NCBI GenBank assembly: GCA_937928545.1 | Contig: CALGJQ010000031.1 | Location: forward strand, 23,912 to 87,911 | DNA length: 64,000 nt | Reading direction: 5' to 3' | Source of the DNA: an uncultured Verrucomicrobiales bacterium | GTDB lineage: Bacteria > Verrucomicrobiota > Verrucomicrobiia > Verrucomicrobiales > Akkermansiaceae | Shown: positions 15,799-23,163 of the stretch, piece by piece | Position numbering within the stretch: the stretch's first letter is position 1 | Layout: each line of letters opens with the position of its first letter | Notes under the pieces: model-generated | What the model was told of the DNA's origin: nothing | The model's database searches: none | Seen by the model: only the letters and a program-made list of their open reading frames with translations | Made by a program: the position numbers and the translations under genes

Positions 15799-18114
15799 CT
15801 ACTCTCCATCTTTTTCCTCTTTCTCGTCTTCGACCACGACAATGTTTTCAGCCGTTTCTGCGGTGACGAGGTCGCGCAAGACCGCCAAGCCCTCGCGCTT
15901 CACTGAATCGATTCCGCTCGGCCATTTGAGCGTCTTTTCTAGATCAGCCACTTCATCAACTGCTTGGCGAATGTAGTCTTCCGAACGATCATTGAGATCC
16001 AGAAGAGACAATTCATCCTTTTGGAGATCATCCAAGGTCAGGCGATAGATCTGAAAGGTTTTCTTATCCATTTCCTCAACTAAGGCAAAGCGCGCTCGAC
16101 GTTCCGCATTACGAGAATGACGACGTCCCTCATCTTCCTCAAGTTGGCTGAGACGATCCTGACGGTTTAAGGACAATTCATTTTTTGCAATCTCAGCCTT
16201 TGCCCGTTCGATGTCTTCACGGAGGTAATTGAAATATTGCTCATTGCCGATTCGCTCACGACTTTTTTCCATGAGCTGAGCGATGTGAAGATCGGCACGA
16301 TCACTCGGATTGATCCCACGACTCGCACGAATGACATCATGAGGAAGCGCATACTTCTGAAAACCCTCACCCACTTCGTAGGCATCATTCAAATCAGGCA
16401 AAATGAGATCTGGAACCACTCCCTTAATCTGCACTGAACTTCCCGACACTCGGTAGTATTTTTGGAAAGTCAGCTTCAGCGAACCTGCTCTCGCCCGGTC
16501 GGAAAAAACGGGCATAAAATCAGCAATATCCATCACCTTCTGAACCGTCCCTTTTCCATAAGTTGTCGCAGAACCAACCAGCACCGCCCGATTATAATCC
16601 TGCAAGGCACCCGCCAAAATTTCCGTCGCCGAGGCACTCCCTCGATCTGTCAAAACGACAAGAGGGCCCGTATAAATCGGCTTGCGATGAAAAGAATTTA
16701 AGGAACGAACCTGTTGATTGATCGATTTCACCTGCACTACGGGACCACGAGGAATAAAAAAGCCCGTAAGCCGCTGCACCTCCGAAAGAGACCCCCCACC
16801 ATTATCCCGAAGGTCGAGAGCCAGACCATCGATATTTTCCTTCTTCAACCGCCGAAGCAGGCGTTCCACATCCACTGAAACCCGGTTTCCCACATTATCG
16901 TAATCAAAATAGAAAGATGGAATTGTGATCACCCCGAGCCTGACAATTTCATCCTCACTCCCGTATTCGTAAATCTTCGCGGTCGCCAAGTCGTCTTTCA
17001 TCACCACCACTCCGCGCGGGATCGCAATTTCCACAATCTCATCCTCTTCTTTGATCTCAACTTGGCCCTCAATTTGAAATCCCCCCTCGACTTCGACCCC
17101 ATTTTCAGGCTCTGGCTCAACTTTCACCTTACGTCTCACCCTCAAACCAACCGGCGCATCTTCCTTGCCTAAAATATGCTCAATCACATTGTCGATCGGC
17201 TTAAACAAAATATCGACCCACTCCCCATTGTTATTGGGGGAAACCGCAATCACTCGGTCTCCTAACTTGAGCTCCCCGTGACGATCCGCAGGCCCGCCGT
17301 TCACGATCCCGTAAATCTCAGTCTCCCCTTCGTCATTCATCGAAAGGCGCGCTCCAATCCCGACGAGCTCGTTACTCACATCGATCTTAAACTTCTCCAT
17401 TTCATTCGCACTATAGTATTCACTATGCGGATCATAAGCATTCGCAACCGCGCTCAGGAAATAGTTGGCGACATCCTCTCTCGTCGTTCCCTCCACCGTT
17501 TTCAAAAGACGATCAAACTTCAAAGCCACCGTCTTTTTCACCGAAGGCTCATCTCGGAAAGGATCTGGCTTTCCCTTCTCAATCGCGCGCGCACGAAGAC
17601 GCTCCCGACGGATCGTTTCCGTCAAAATCATGTCCTCCAACATGTCCCGCCACACTTGCTGGATCGCCAAACCATTTGCGGGCCAATCCACCTCGCTCCG
17701 ATCACGGGGAACCTTACGATCTTTCGTGAAATCAAAGTGATCCAATTCCAGCAACTGGCGCACATAAGAAACTCTTCCCGTAACGCGGGTCCGATAAACC
17801 TCAAAGAGCCCCTCCGCAATCGGCATGAAAGTTCGCGTACTCAGACGATCGTGCAAACTACGCGAATATCGCCTCCTAAAGTCTTCCACTTCCGAAGCCA
17901 AAAAATAAGTCTTATCACCATCCAACGTATCCAAATAGAGCTCCAAGAAGCGCTCGCTCAAATCCTCGTTAAACGGCAATCGCGCGTAATGGACACTTTG
18001 CAAAAGCCGACTCATCTCTCGACCTACTAACTCAAATTCCGCAGCAGGGGCCGGTGATGACGCAAAAAGTCCCGCAGCAAGCAGGGCAGAAGAAAAAAAT
18101 CGGGACGACTTCAT
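15799..18114 (-). CDS. prc: Carboxy-terminal processing protease (Tsp/Prc, S41A)
   Basis: A 771-residue periplasmic serine protease with a signal peptide (FFSSALLAAGLFASSPAPAA), an N-terminal helical domain (SRLLQSVHYARLPFNEDLSERFLELYLDTLDGDKTYF), a PDZ domain (about 245-330: GIVNGGPADRHGELKLGDRVIAV), the S41 core with DRGSASATEILAGALQ (nucleophile Ser near residue 490) and TYGKGTVQ (catalytic Lys near 520), and a Tsp-type C-terminal domain (DUF3340-like). An acidic insert around 330-370 (VEPEPENGVEVEGG, EIKEEDEIVEI) separates the PDZ and protease parts and is not standard. The family degrades SsrA-tagged or cell-wall-associated periplasmic proteins. Confidence 0.95.
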   Translation of the reverse strand: MKSSRFFSSALLAAGLFASSPAPAAEFELVGREMSRLLQSVHYARLPFNEDLSERFLELYLDTLDGDKTYFLASEVEDFRRRYSRSLHDRLSTRTFMPIAEGLFEVYRTRVTGRVSYVRQLLELDHFDFTKDRKVPRDRSEVDWPANGLAIQQVWRDMLEDMILTETIRRERLRARAIEKGKPDPFRDEPSVKKTVALKFDRLLKTVEGTTREDVANYFLSAVANAYDPHSEYYSANEMEKFKIDVSNELVGIGARLSMNDEGETEIYGIVNGGPADRHGELKLGDRVIAVSPNNNGEWVDILFKPIDNVIEHILGKEDAPVGLRVRRKVKVEPEPENGVEVEGGFQIEGQVEIKEEDEIVEIAIPRGVVVMKDDLATAKIYEYGSEDEIVRLGVITIPSFYFDYDNVGNRVSVDVERLLRRLKKENIDGLALDLRDNGGGSLSEVQRLTGFFIPRGPVVQVKSINQQVRSLNSFHRKPIYTGPLVVLTDRGSASATEILAGALQDYNRAVLVGSATTYGKGTVQKVMDIADFMPVFSDRARAGSLKLTFQKYYRVSGSSVQIKGVVPDLILPDLNDAYEVGEGFQKYALPHDVIRASRGINPSDRADLHIAQLMEKSRERIGNEQYFNYLREDIERAKAEIAKNELSLNRQDRLSQLEEDEGRRHSRNAERRARFALVEEMDKKTFQIYRLTLDDLQKDELSLLDLNDRSEDYIRQAVDEVADLEKTLKWPSGIDSVKREGLAVLRDLVTAETAENIVVVEDEKEEKDGE

Positions 18115-18235
18115 TGGATTGGGGGCTTTGCTAAAAGTCAGTTGAAAGGATTACGCTGAGGGACCTAGCTGTCGATCCCATTCGCGCCCATGATCCCTTT
18201 GTTAGAAAACGAAACAAGCGGCACGATTTGTCACT

Positions 18236-18529
18236 TTGAGAAATGACAGCACCTATTTCTACGTGCATCCTCGTCCTCTTCTTCACAAAATATGTTCGAT
18301 CACCTCCCCTCAGCCCTTCGCCGCGAGGGCCGCCTCCCTCTCCACCATCCCCCTCTTAGGTCAAAACGCCGGCACTCCGGAAAAAATCACCAGCTCTGGC
18401 GAATTCACCCCAAAAACCTACACCGCAGACTACAAAGTAATTAACGAAGTCAAAAAGCCCGGCGGCCTTACCACCTCCCGCGCGAAATTTGTAGTCGAAG
18501 CAGGCAAAGCTCTCATCCATCCGGCTTAA
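18236..18529 (+). CDS. Doubtful small reading frame in a 415-nt gap
   Basis: The gap 18115-18530 holds one open frame of 97 codons. Its last 50 residues (TPEKITSSGEFTPKTYTADY then KVINEVKKPGGLTTSRAKFV) have natural protein-like composition. The first half (HPRPLLHKICSITSPQPFAARAA) does not and may be read from decayed or non-coding DNA. I recognise no family. The stop is 1 nt before the next ATG, which would fit an operon, but it could equally be a gene remnant. Confidence 0.3.
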   Translation: MRNDSTYFYVHPRPLLHKICSITSPQPFAARAASLSTIPLLGQNAGTPEKITSSGEFTPKTYTADYKVINEVKKPGGLTTSRAKFVVEAGKALIHPA

Positions 18530-18530
18530 A

Positions 18531-19811
18531 ATGAAACCTAAACATAAAAACGGCCTCGCTTTAGCTCTCCTCATCGCACTCTTCGCCATCCCATCCGCGA
18601 AGCTCGCTCAGGGAAATCGAGAGCTTGCTAGCAAGCTAGAAAAGCAAAAGGAGTCCACCCTCACCCAGAATCACGAAACCCAAATTTCGCAGCGAAAGCA
18701 ACGAAGCCCGCGGAAGATCACATTGGGGCAACTCTTCCAAAATGGTGGAGGGATCTCAAATGCCAAGGATCTTTCCCGAAACTATTTCTCATCAATTCTG
18801 ACCCACCATCACTTCGCAGCATGGAAGATTCAGTATGACCTAAGCCGGATGACGCTCAGCGACCTCCGCCTTCTACGAAGCGAGCTTAAGAAAACCCCCT
18901 CACTTTTATATCTTAAAGAACGTCTTGAGGAAATGATCTCTCAAGCCGAGATCGCGCTATCTCCCGATGACCCCGGTCTCTTTCTCGACGAAGTCATCAA
19001 GACCTCTCGCTTCGATTCCCTTTTCCAGACAAAGCTTCAAAATTGGGCGCTTGATGATCCCGCCGCAGCCGTCGCGTGGTTCCAATCAAAGAAATCCCTC
19101 AACGACTTTCACGACGGAACAATTGCGGGAAGGAAGAACCGAGCCTTAGTTCTGTCGAGCCTCCTCCGAGGTTTAGCGATTAGAGACCTTAACCTCGCGG
19201 TGAAACTTTTCTCTGAAGAGACCCGACGCGAAGAACAAATCGCCGGCGGCAAAGTACTGGTTCCCCTCGCCATGAAGCTAGCAGTCGATGAAGCAAACGA
19301 AGGCCCACTCCGCAGCGTGTTAGAAAAGGTGGAGAGCGATCAAAGCCCCTTCGGGATGGCTGTAGGCAATCCATGGTTCGACTACACCAAGGCCACCGGT
19401 GACATCATGAGAAGCGCAGCACTCCTGAAGTCCCTAGAAAACCAAGAGGACATCGGGCAGAAAATGGGTGCAATTATTTTGGCTCAAGATGACATGACCT
19501 ACTCCGAAAAAGTCCGATGGCTCCTGAAACAGCTTCCCAACAGAGAGGAACGATTGCAGGCCCTCTCATCTCCGCTCAGGTCTGAATTATTCAACGGACC
19601 CGCTGAACGATACAACGACACCTTAGAGACAATTGTGGCATTGCCACCAGGAGAAGACCGGGACATCCAACTCTTCGCCACCGCGAAGGCCCTCAGGTCG
19701 TGGCGAAAAATTGAGGACGCCCGGCGCATTACAGCAGAAATTTCCGACCCGGAATTGAGAGCTCGTCTCGCCTATAATAAGAATGATCCGTTCATGTCGC
19801 CTGAAAATTAG
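18531..19811 (+). CDS. Exported helical-repeat protein, unknown (Verrucomicrobia type)
   Basis: 426 residues. It has an N-terminal signal or anchor (KHKNGLALALLIALFAIPSA), a basic linker, then a largely alpha-helical body with repeated 'W-A-x-x-D-P-A-A-A-V-A-W' style units (LQNWALDDPAAAVAWFQSKKSL; RGLAIRDLNLAVKLFSEE). Similar sequences occur as families of paralogues in Verrucomicrobia with no known function; this is from memory, not a search. Four nt separate it from the next gene, which has the same design, so they form an operon and are likely paralogues. Confidence 0.7.
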   Translation: MKPKHKNGLALALLIALFAIPSAKLAQGNRELASKLEKQKESTLTQNHETQISQRKQRSPRKITLGQLFQNGGGISNAKDLSRNYFSSILTHHHFAAWKIQYDLSRMTLSDLRLLRSELKKTPSLLYLKERLEEMISQAEIALSPDDPGLFLDEVIKTSRFDSLFQTKLQNWALDDPAAAVAWFQSKKSLNDFHDGTIAGRKNRALVLSSLLRGLAIRDLNLAVKLFSEETRREEQIAGGKVLVPLAMKLAVDEANEGPLRSVLEKVESDQSPFGMAVGNPWFDYTKATGDIMRSAALLKSLENQEDIGQKMGAIILAQDDMTYSEKVRWLLKQLPNREERLQALSSPLRSELFNGPAERYNDTLETIVALPPGEDRDIQLFATAKALRSWRKIEDARRITAEISDPELRARLAYNKNDPFMSPEN

Positions 19812-19815
19812 ATCG

Positions 19816-20985
19816 ATGAAATTGTTCCCACACATCCTCGTCGCGCTTGTCGGAGCAGTCATCCTCATTCTGCAATGGAGCCACCATCGAGATCTCCAAA
19901 AGCAACTGGCACAGAGCGGTGCAGAAAAGCCGACCACTTCCCTGCGAAGCCAGCATCGTGTCACCTCCCCTGTCGAGCTTCTCGCAAAACGGGAAAAAAT
20001 GATGACGGATCTGGAGCAGTACCTTGAATCTGGAACTGAGAAAGTGGCCCGTTCGCGGGCTCTGGATCTACTTGCTCTGATACCCGAAGCCACGGCGGAA
20101 GACTTGAGTACCCTCATCACGCGAATTGAGCAGAACGATCCCAGCTCCCCCGGCCTAGATGATACAATCCAATTTGATTCTCGGACCTCGCTCCTTTGGA
20201 CACTCAAACTTTTGCAAAGCGAACTCAACCCGTCCTTAGTCTTAAGATCCGAAAATCGACCTGAAGCCTTCATGTCGCTCGCGCGAAAATCATCTAACGA
20301 AGCCTTGGCGTGGTTAGAAGCCTCAAATCTTACGCCCGAAGAACGCAAAGGCTTCATGGGACTCTTTCGACAGGTAAGATTGAGCCAAGACCCCGCGAAA
20401 CATTTAGAAGCGTGGAAGGAAGAGAACCTTTTTCCCTTTTCAGACAATGTTGTCTTGCTGGAATCGGGCGGAATCCCCGATTTACTTGAGGTCGTCCATG
20501 AGCCAGAGAACTCAGAAATCAGGGATCAACTGATCTCTTCGATCATCTACTCATCCCTTCTTGAAGAAAAAGGCCTCGCGAGGACACGGGTAGAATCGCT
20601 CGATTTGGAAGCAAGTGAGATCGTGGCAATCCTTGAACCCTTGGAAGACCTCGGCTCAGAAGAAACACTCGAATGGGCCATCTCACTAGGCGGCGAGGAA
20701 CCCGAGAAAACCCTCAATCTCCAAGAGTCGTTCATGGCCAAGTTTGCTCAGACCGATCTGGAAGGCGCAGCCAAATGGCTGAAGGAGTTCGATGGCTCTG
20801 CGCTAGTCCGAGACGAAATGACAAAAAGATACGCAATGGTTCTAAGCGCAGTGGATCCTGAAGCCGCCCTGCCTTGGATCGAACGTGTCGAAAACCCAAT
20901 AACTCGTGAATGGGTGAAGGGGAACCTCCTGATCACTTGGGAGATCGACGACCCGGAAGGCTTCGCCAGATGGCAGAAACAGTGA
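19816..20985 (+). CDS. Exported helical-repeat protein, unknown (paralogue-like partner)
   Basis: 389 residues from ATG 19816 (MKLFPHILVALVGAVILILQ, an anchor or signal), followed by a charged coiled region and a helical body ending with repeats of the same flavour as the upstream protein: FAQTDLEGAAKWLKEFDGS, VLSAVDPEAALPWIERVENP, WEIDDPEGFARWQKQ. A start 33 nt earlier overlaps the preceding gene and adds a basic leader, so I prefer 19816, four nt after the upstream stop. No enzymatic motifs are seen. A scaffold or binding role through TPR/HEAT-like helices is a guess. Confidence 0.7.
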   Translation: MKLFPHILVALVGAVILILQWSHHRDLQKQLAQSGAEKPTTSLRSQHRVTSPVELLAKREKMMTDLEQYLESGTEKVARSRALDLLALIPEATAEDLSTLITRIEQNDPSSPGLDDTIQFDSRTSLLWTLKLLQSELNPSLVLRSENRPEAFMSLARKSSNEALAWLEASNLTPEERKGFMGLFRQVRLSQDPAKHLEAWKEENLFPFSDNVVLLESGGIPDLLEVVHEPENSEIRDQLISSIIYSSLLEEKGLARTRVESLDLEASEIVAILEPLEDLGSEETLEWAISLGGEEPEKTLNLQESFMAKFAQTDLEGAAKWLKEFDGSALVRDEMTKRYAMVLSAVDPEAALPWIERVENPITREWVKGNLLITWEIDDPEGFARWQKQ

Positions 20986-21129
20986 ATTTTGTCGGCGCAG
21001 TGCTTTAGACCTCCAAACCTTCAGCTTTTCCGTAGCATAATTGACCGAAAATCACCAAAATGCACGCTTGACGGCCCCCCGCCGTCCTCCTAGTTTCCCG
21101 CTCCCCGCTGGACCCAGGGGATTTTTATT

Positions 21130-21387
21130 ATGGAAAAACACACTCGTGGAGTAGAACTCAAAAATGGAGAAAGCGTCGACCGCGCCCTCAAGCGCTTGAA
21201 AACCAAGCTCGACACCGAGGGCATCCTCGAAGAAATGCGCCGCCGCCGCGCTCACGAAAGCACCATTACCCGCGCCATCCGTAAGGCTCGCACCGCGCCA
21301 AAGCGCAACAAAGTCCGTTGGAGATTCCAGAGCGAAGGCCAAGTCGCCACCGCTGAAGCAGCTGCTGCCGCTCGCAACGCTGAATAA
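21130..21387 (+). CDS. rpsU: 30S ribosomal protein bS21
   Basis: 85 residues, basic. The core GVELKNGESVDRALKRLKTK, GILEEMRRRRAHESTI and KARTAPKRNKVRWRF matches bS21, which sits near the anti-Shine-Dalgarno end of 16S rRNA. The Ala-rich tail (QVATAEAAAAARNAE) is an extension not seen in short bS21 proteins. It is monocistronic with a clear terminator 40 nt downstream. Confidence 0.93.
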   Translation: MEKHTRGVELKNGESVDRALKRLKTKLDTEGILEEMRRRRAHESTITRAIRKARTAPKRNKVRWRFQSEGQVATAEAAAAARNAE

Positions 21388-21426
21388 GGACTGCCAAAAC
21401 CTCAAACCGGGTCCAAACAAACTGTC

Positions 21427-21461
21427 GCCTCGCGGGATTTCCTCCTCCGAGGCGCTTTTTT
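21427..21461 (+). terminator. Intrinsic terminator of rpsU
   Basis: GCCTCG (21427-21432) pairs with CGAGGC (21448-21453), followed by GC and a run of six T. The distance from the rpsU stop is about 40 nt. Confidence 0.85.
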
Positions 21462-21533
21462 GCCCATTTTTGTCACACAATAGGCAAAAACTCCCCTTGC
21501 GGCAGCGATTTCACACGCTATTCTCTTGGTGCT

Positions 21534-22097
21534 ATGAATGCAAAAATTAGATTAGGCATCTTGTGTGCCTTTGGAGCAATGACCCCGGTCGCCTTCTCGG
21601 CGCCAACCGCCACGGAAGAGGTCGCTGCATCAACTATCGTAGGATACAGCGTATCCTTCAGCGGTGGTGGGTGAGGCGCTGCGAACAAAGCCAGTTTGGC
21701 TTTGAAGAAAATGGAAGGCATCGACAAAGTGATGCTCTCTGGAATGACCGCCTTCGTCACCACGAAGAGCGACGACGTCAAGGTGACTCGCGGAACCATC
21801 CGCAAGGCATTTGATGGCTCAGGCCTCAAGGTCGAGCGCGTCGGTAAGAAAGACATTCCCGCTCCTAAGGAAGCTTACAACATCGCCATCACTGGCGGCA
21901 CATGAGCACAAACTAACGAGAGATTGCGTGCCGATCTCGAAAAGTTGGATGAAGTCAGTGCAGCCTTCGTAAACCGCGGACAAATTGTTCTTCTCATGGC
22001 AACCGCAGACTCCTTCGATAAGGAGAAGATTGCTAAAATGACCAAGAAGCGTAAGTCCGAAATCAAAACTGCTTCTAAAACCACTAGCCCGCTCTAG
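21534..22097 (+). CDS. Exported protein with two HMA-like domains, one in-frame TGA in each (candidate selenoprotein)
   Basis: ATG 21534 to TAG 22097 is one frame of 187 codons interrupted only by TGA at 21672-21674 (codon 47) and 21903-21905 (codon 124). A signal peptide (MNAKIRLGILCAFGAMTPVAFSA) leads into two domains shaped like heavy-metal-associated (HMA) folds. Domain 1 is YSVSFSGGG-U-GAANKASLALKKMEGIDKV, then a second half ending GSGLKVERV. Domain 2 is YNIAITGGT-U-AQTNERLRADLEKLDEVS, then a Lys-rich end. In HMA domains the position after GMT is the first Cys of CxxC; here it is TGA in both, and the second Cys is absent (A/T). The shared motif is GG[GT]UxxxN. Each TGA is followed by its own GU-loop hairpin. 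TGA as Sec is inferred. Two clean domains, one start, one terminator and no TAA/TAG argue against decay. Confidence 0.8.
21686..21704 (+). promoter_or_regulatory. Candidate SECIS hairpin, HMA domain 1
   Basis: CAAAGCCA (21686-21693) pairs perfectly with TGGCTTTG (21697-21704) around a GTT loop (21694-21696). The stem starts 11 nt after the TGA and the loop G is 19 nt after it, as in bacterial SECIS elements. Confidence 0.65.
21920..21938 (+). promoter_or_regulatory. Candidate SECIS hairpin, HMA domain 2
   Basis: GAGATTG (21920-21926) pairs with CGATCTC (21932-21938) with one G-U pair, and the loop is CGTGC (21927-21931) with G second and U third. The stem starts 14 nt after the TGA and the loop G is 22 nt after it. 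Confidence 0.55.
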
Positions 22098-22127
22098 GGA
22101 AACTCTGGTTGAGATAATTTAACCGAG

Positions 22128-22162
22128 AAACCCGGCCCGTCGTTGACGGTGTCGGGTTTTTT
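22128..22162 (+). terminator. Intrinsic terminator of the HMA-like gene
   Basis: AAACCCG pairs with CGGGTTT around an inner CCGTC-GTT-GACGG hairpin, followed by TTTTTT. It starts 30 nt after the TAG at 22097, confirming the transcript end lies beyond both in-frame TGAs. Confidence 0.88.
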
Positions 22163-22186
22163 ATTTCCCGCCCTTTTCTGCGTCCG

Positions 22187-22849
22187 CTATCGTTCCGCCA
22201 AAAACAAAGTATGCGTGAACCTCTTCGCCTTCGGATAAGCCTTTGCCGGAATCGCTTCCACGCGCGAAAACACCTTCCTTAGCAACTTCACAAAGCCCGG
22301 GTCCTCATGCGCTGACCAATACACCACCCTCCCCCGTGGCCGCAAGGCCGCCCGCGCAATCTCTAAGCCCCGCTTCTGATAGAGCCGCCCATTCCCTTTC
22401 TGCACCAACGGATCCGGACTATTATCAACATCCAGCAGAATCGCGTCGTATCGCTCACCACTCTGCATGATCCTAAGAACATCCTTCTTCAGCACCGTCA
22501 CTCTCGGATCATCCAAAAGCGCCCCATTCACCTCCCGCAGATACTCTCCATTCCAATCAATAATCTCCTGCAGCAACTCCGCCACCTCCACTTCCGAATC
22601 GTCCGAAACCAACTCCAGCACCTTCCGCAGCGTAAAACCAAATCCCAGCCCCCCAATCAAAACCCGCCTCGACCGCTCCTCCGACCTTTCACAAGCCAAC
22701 TCCGCCATCAACTGCTCAGACGAAGCCGCCGTTGTGCTCATCAAGGGCACCCCCCCGATCTTCAAAAAATACTCCCCATCATGCTCCTGCAACAAAAGGA
22801 TTTCTCCATCGGGCGAGGTGCTCGTCGCAAGATTCGTCGTCGGCTTCAC
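22187..22849 (-). CDS. Spermidine-synthase-like methyltransferase-fold protein
   Basis: 220 residues with the SAM/dcSAM-binding Rossmann core of the spermidine synthase family: RVLIGGLGFGFTLRKVLEL (glycine loop near residues 63-81), VEVAELLQEIIDWN (acidic loop residue), DDPRVTVLKKDVLRIM, YDAILLDVDNSPDPLVQ, and LYQKRGLEIARAALRPRGRVVYWSAHEDPGF. The short N-terminal beta part (GEILLLQEHDGEYFLKIGGVPLMSTTAASSEQLMAELAC) is of the SpeE type. True polyamine synthesis is not assured, because many bacterial relatives of this size are uncharacterised. Confidence 0.8.
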   Translation of the reverse strand: MKPTTNLATSTSPDGEILLLQEHDGEYFLKIGGVPLMSTTAASSEQLMAELACERSEERSRRVLIGGLGFGFTLRKVLELVSDDSEVEVAELLQEIIDWNGEYLREVNGALLDDPRVTVLKKDVLRIMQSGERYDAILLDVDNSPDPLVQKGNGRLYQKRGLEIARAALRPRGRVVYWSAHEDPGFVKLLRKVFSRVEAIPAKAYPKAKRFTHTLFLAER

Positions 22850-22920
22850 AAAGCGAGCTTAGGATTTCATCGACACATTGAAAGGCTTTCGAGACACTGT
22901 CGGTAAGTCATTTCACACAC

Positions 22921-23163
22921 ATGAATAAGAAAGGGATCATCCTCATCGTCTTCCTAATCCTCGTCGTCCTCCATCAGGACTTCTGGAATTGGGATAATGC
23001 CAACCTCGTCTTCGGCTTCATGCCCGTCGGACTTTTCTACCACGCTTGTTACTCCCTCGTCGCCGCTGGCTTCTGGGCCATCGTGATGAAAGTCGCCTGG
23101 CCTACCGAGCTCGAAGAATGGGCCGAAGGCGGAACCGATTCGTCGAAAGGAGGTGACCAATGA
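22921..23163 (+). CDS. DUF3311-like small membrane partner of the symporter
   Basis: 80 residues with two membrane segments (GIILIVFLILVVLHQDFWNWDN; VFGFMPVGLFYHACYSLVAAGFWAIVM) and an acidic tail. Small DUF3311-type proteins are commonly encoded directly before sodium:solute symporters, and this one overlaps the symporter start by 4 nt (ATGA). A role as accessory subunit is inferred from that arrangement. The RBS of the symporter (AAAGGAGG) is located inside this gene's 3' end. Confidence 0.8.
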   Translation: MNKKGIILIVFLILVVLHQDFWNWDNANLVFGFMPVGLFYHACYSLVAAGFWAIVMKVAWPTELEEWAEGGTDSSKGGDQ

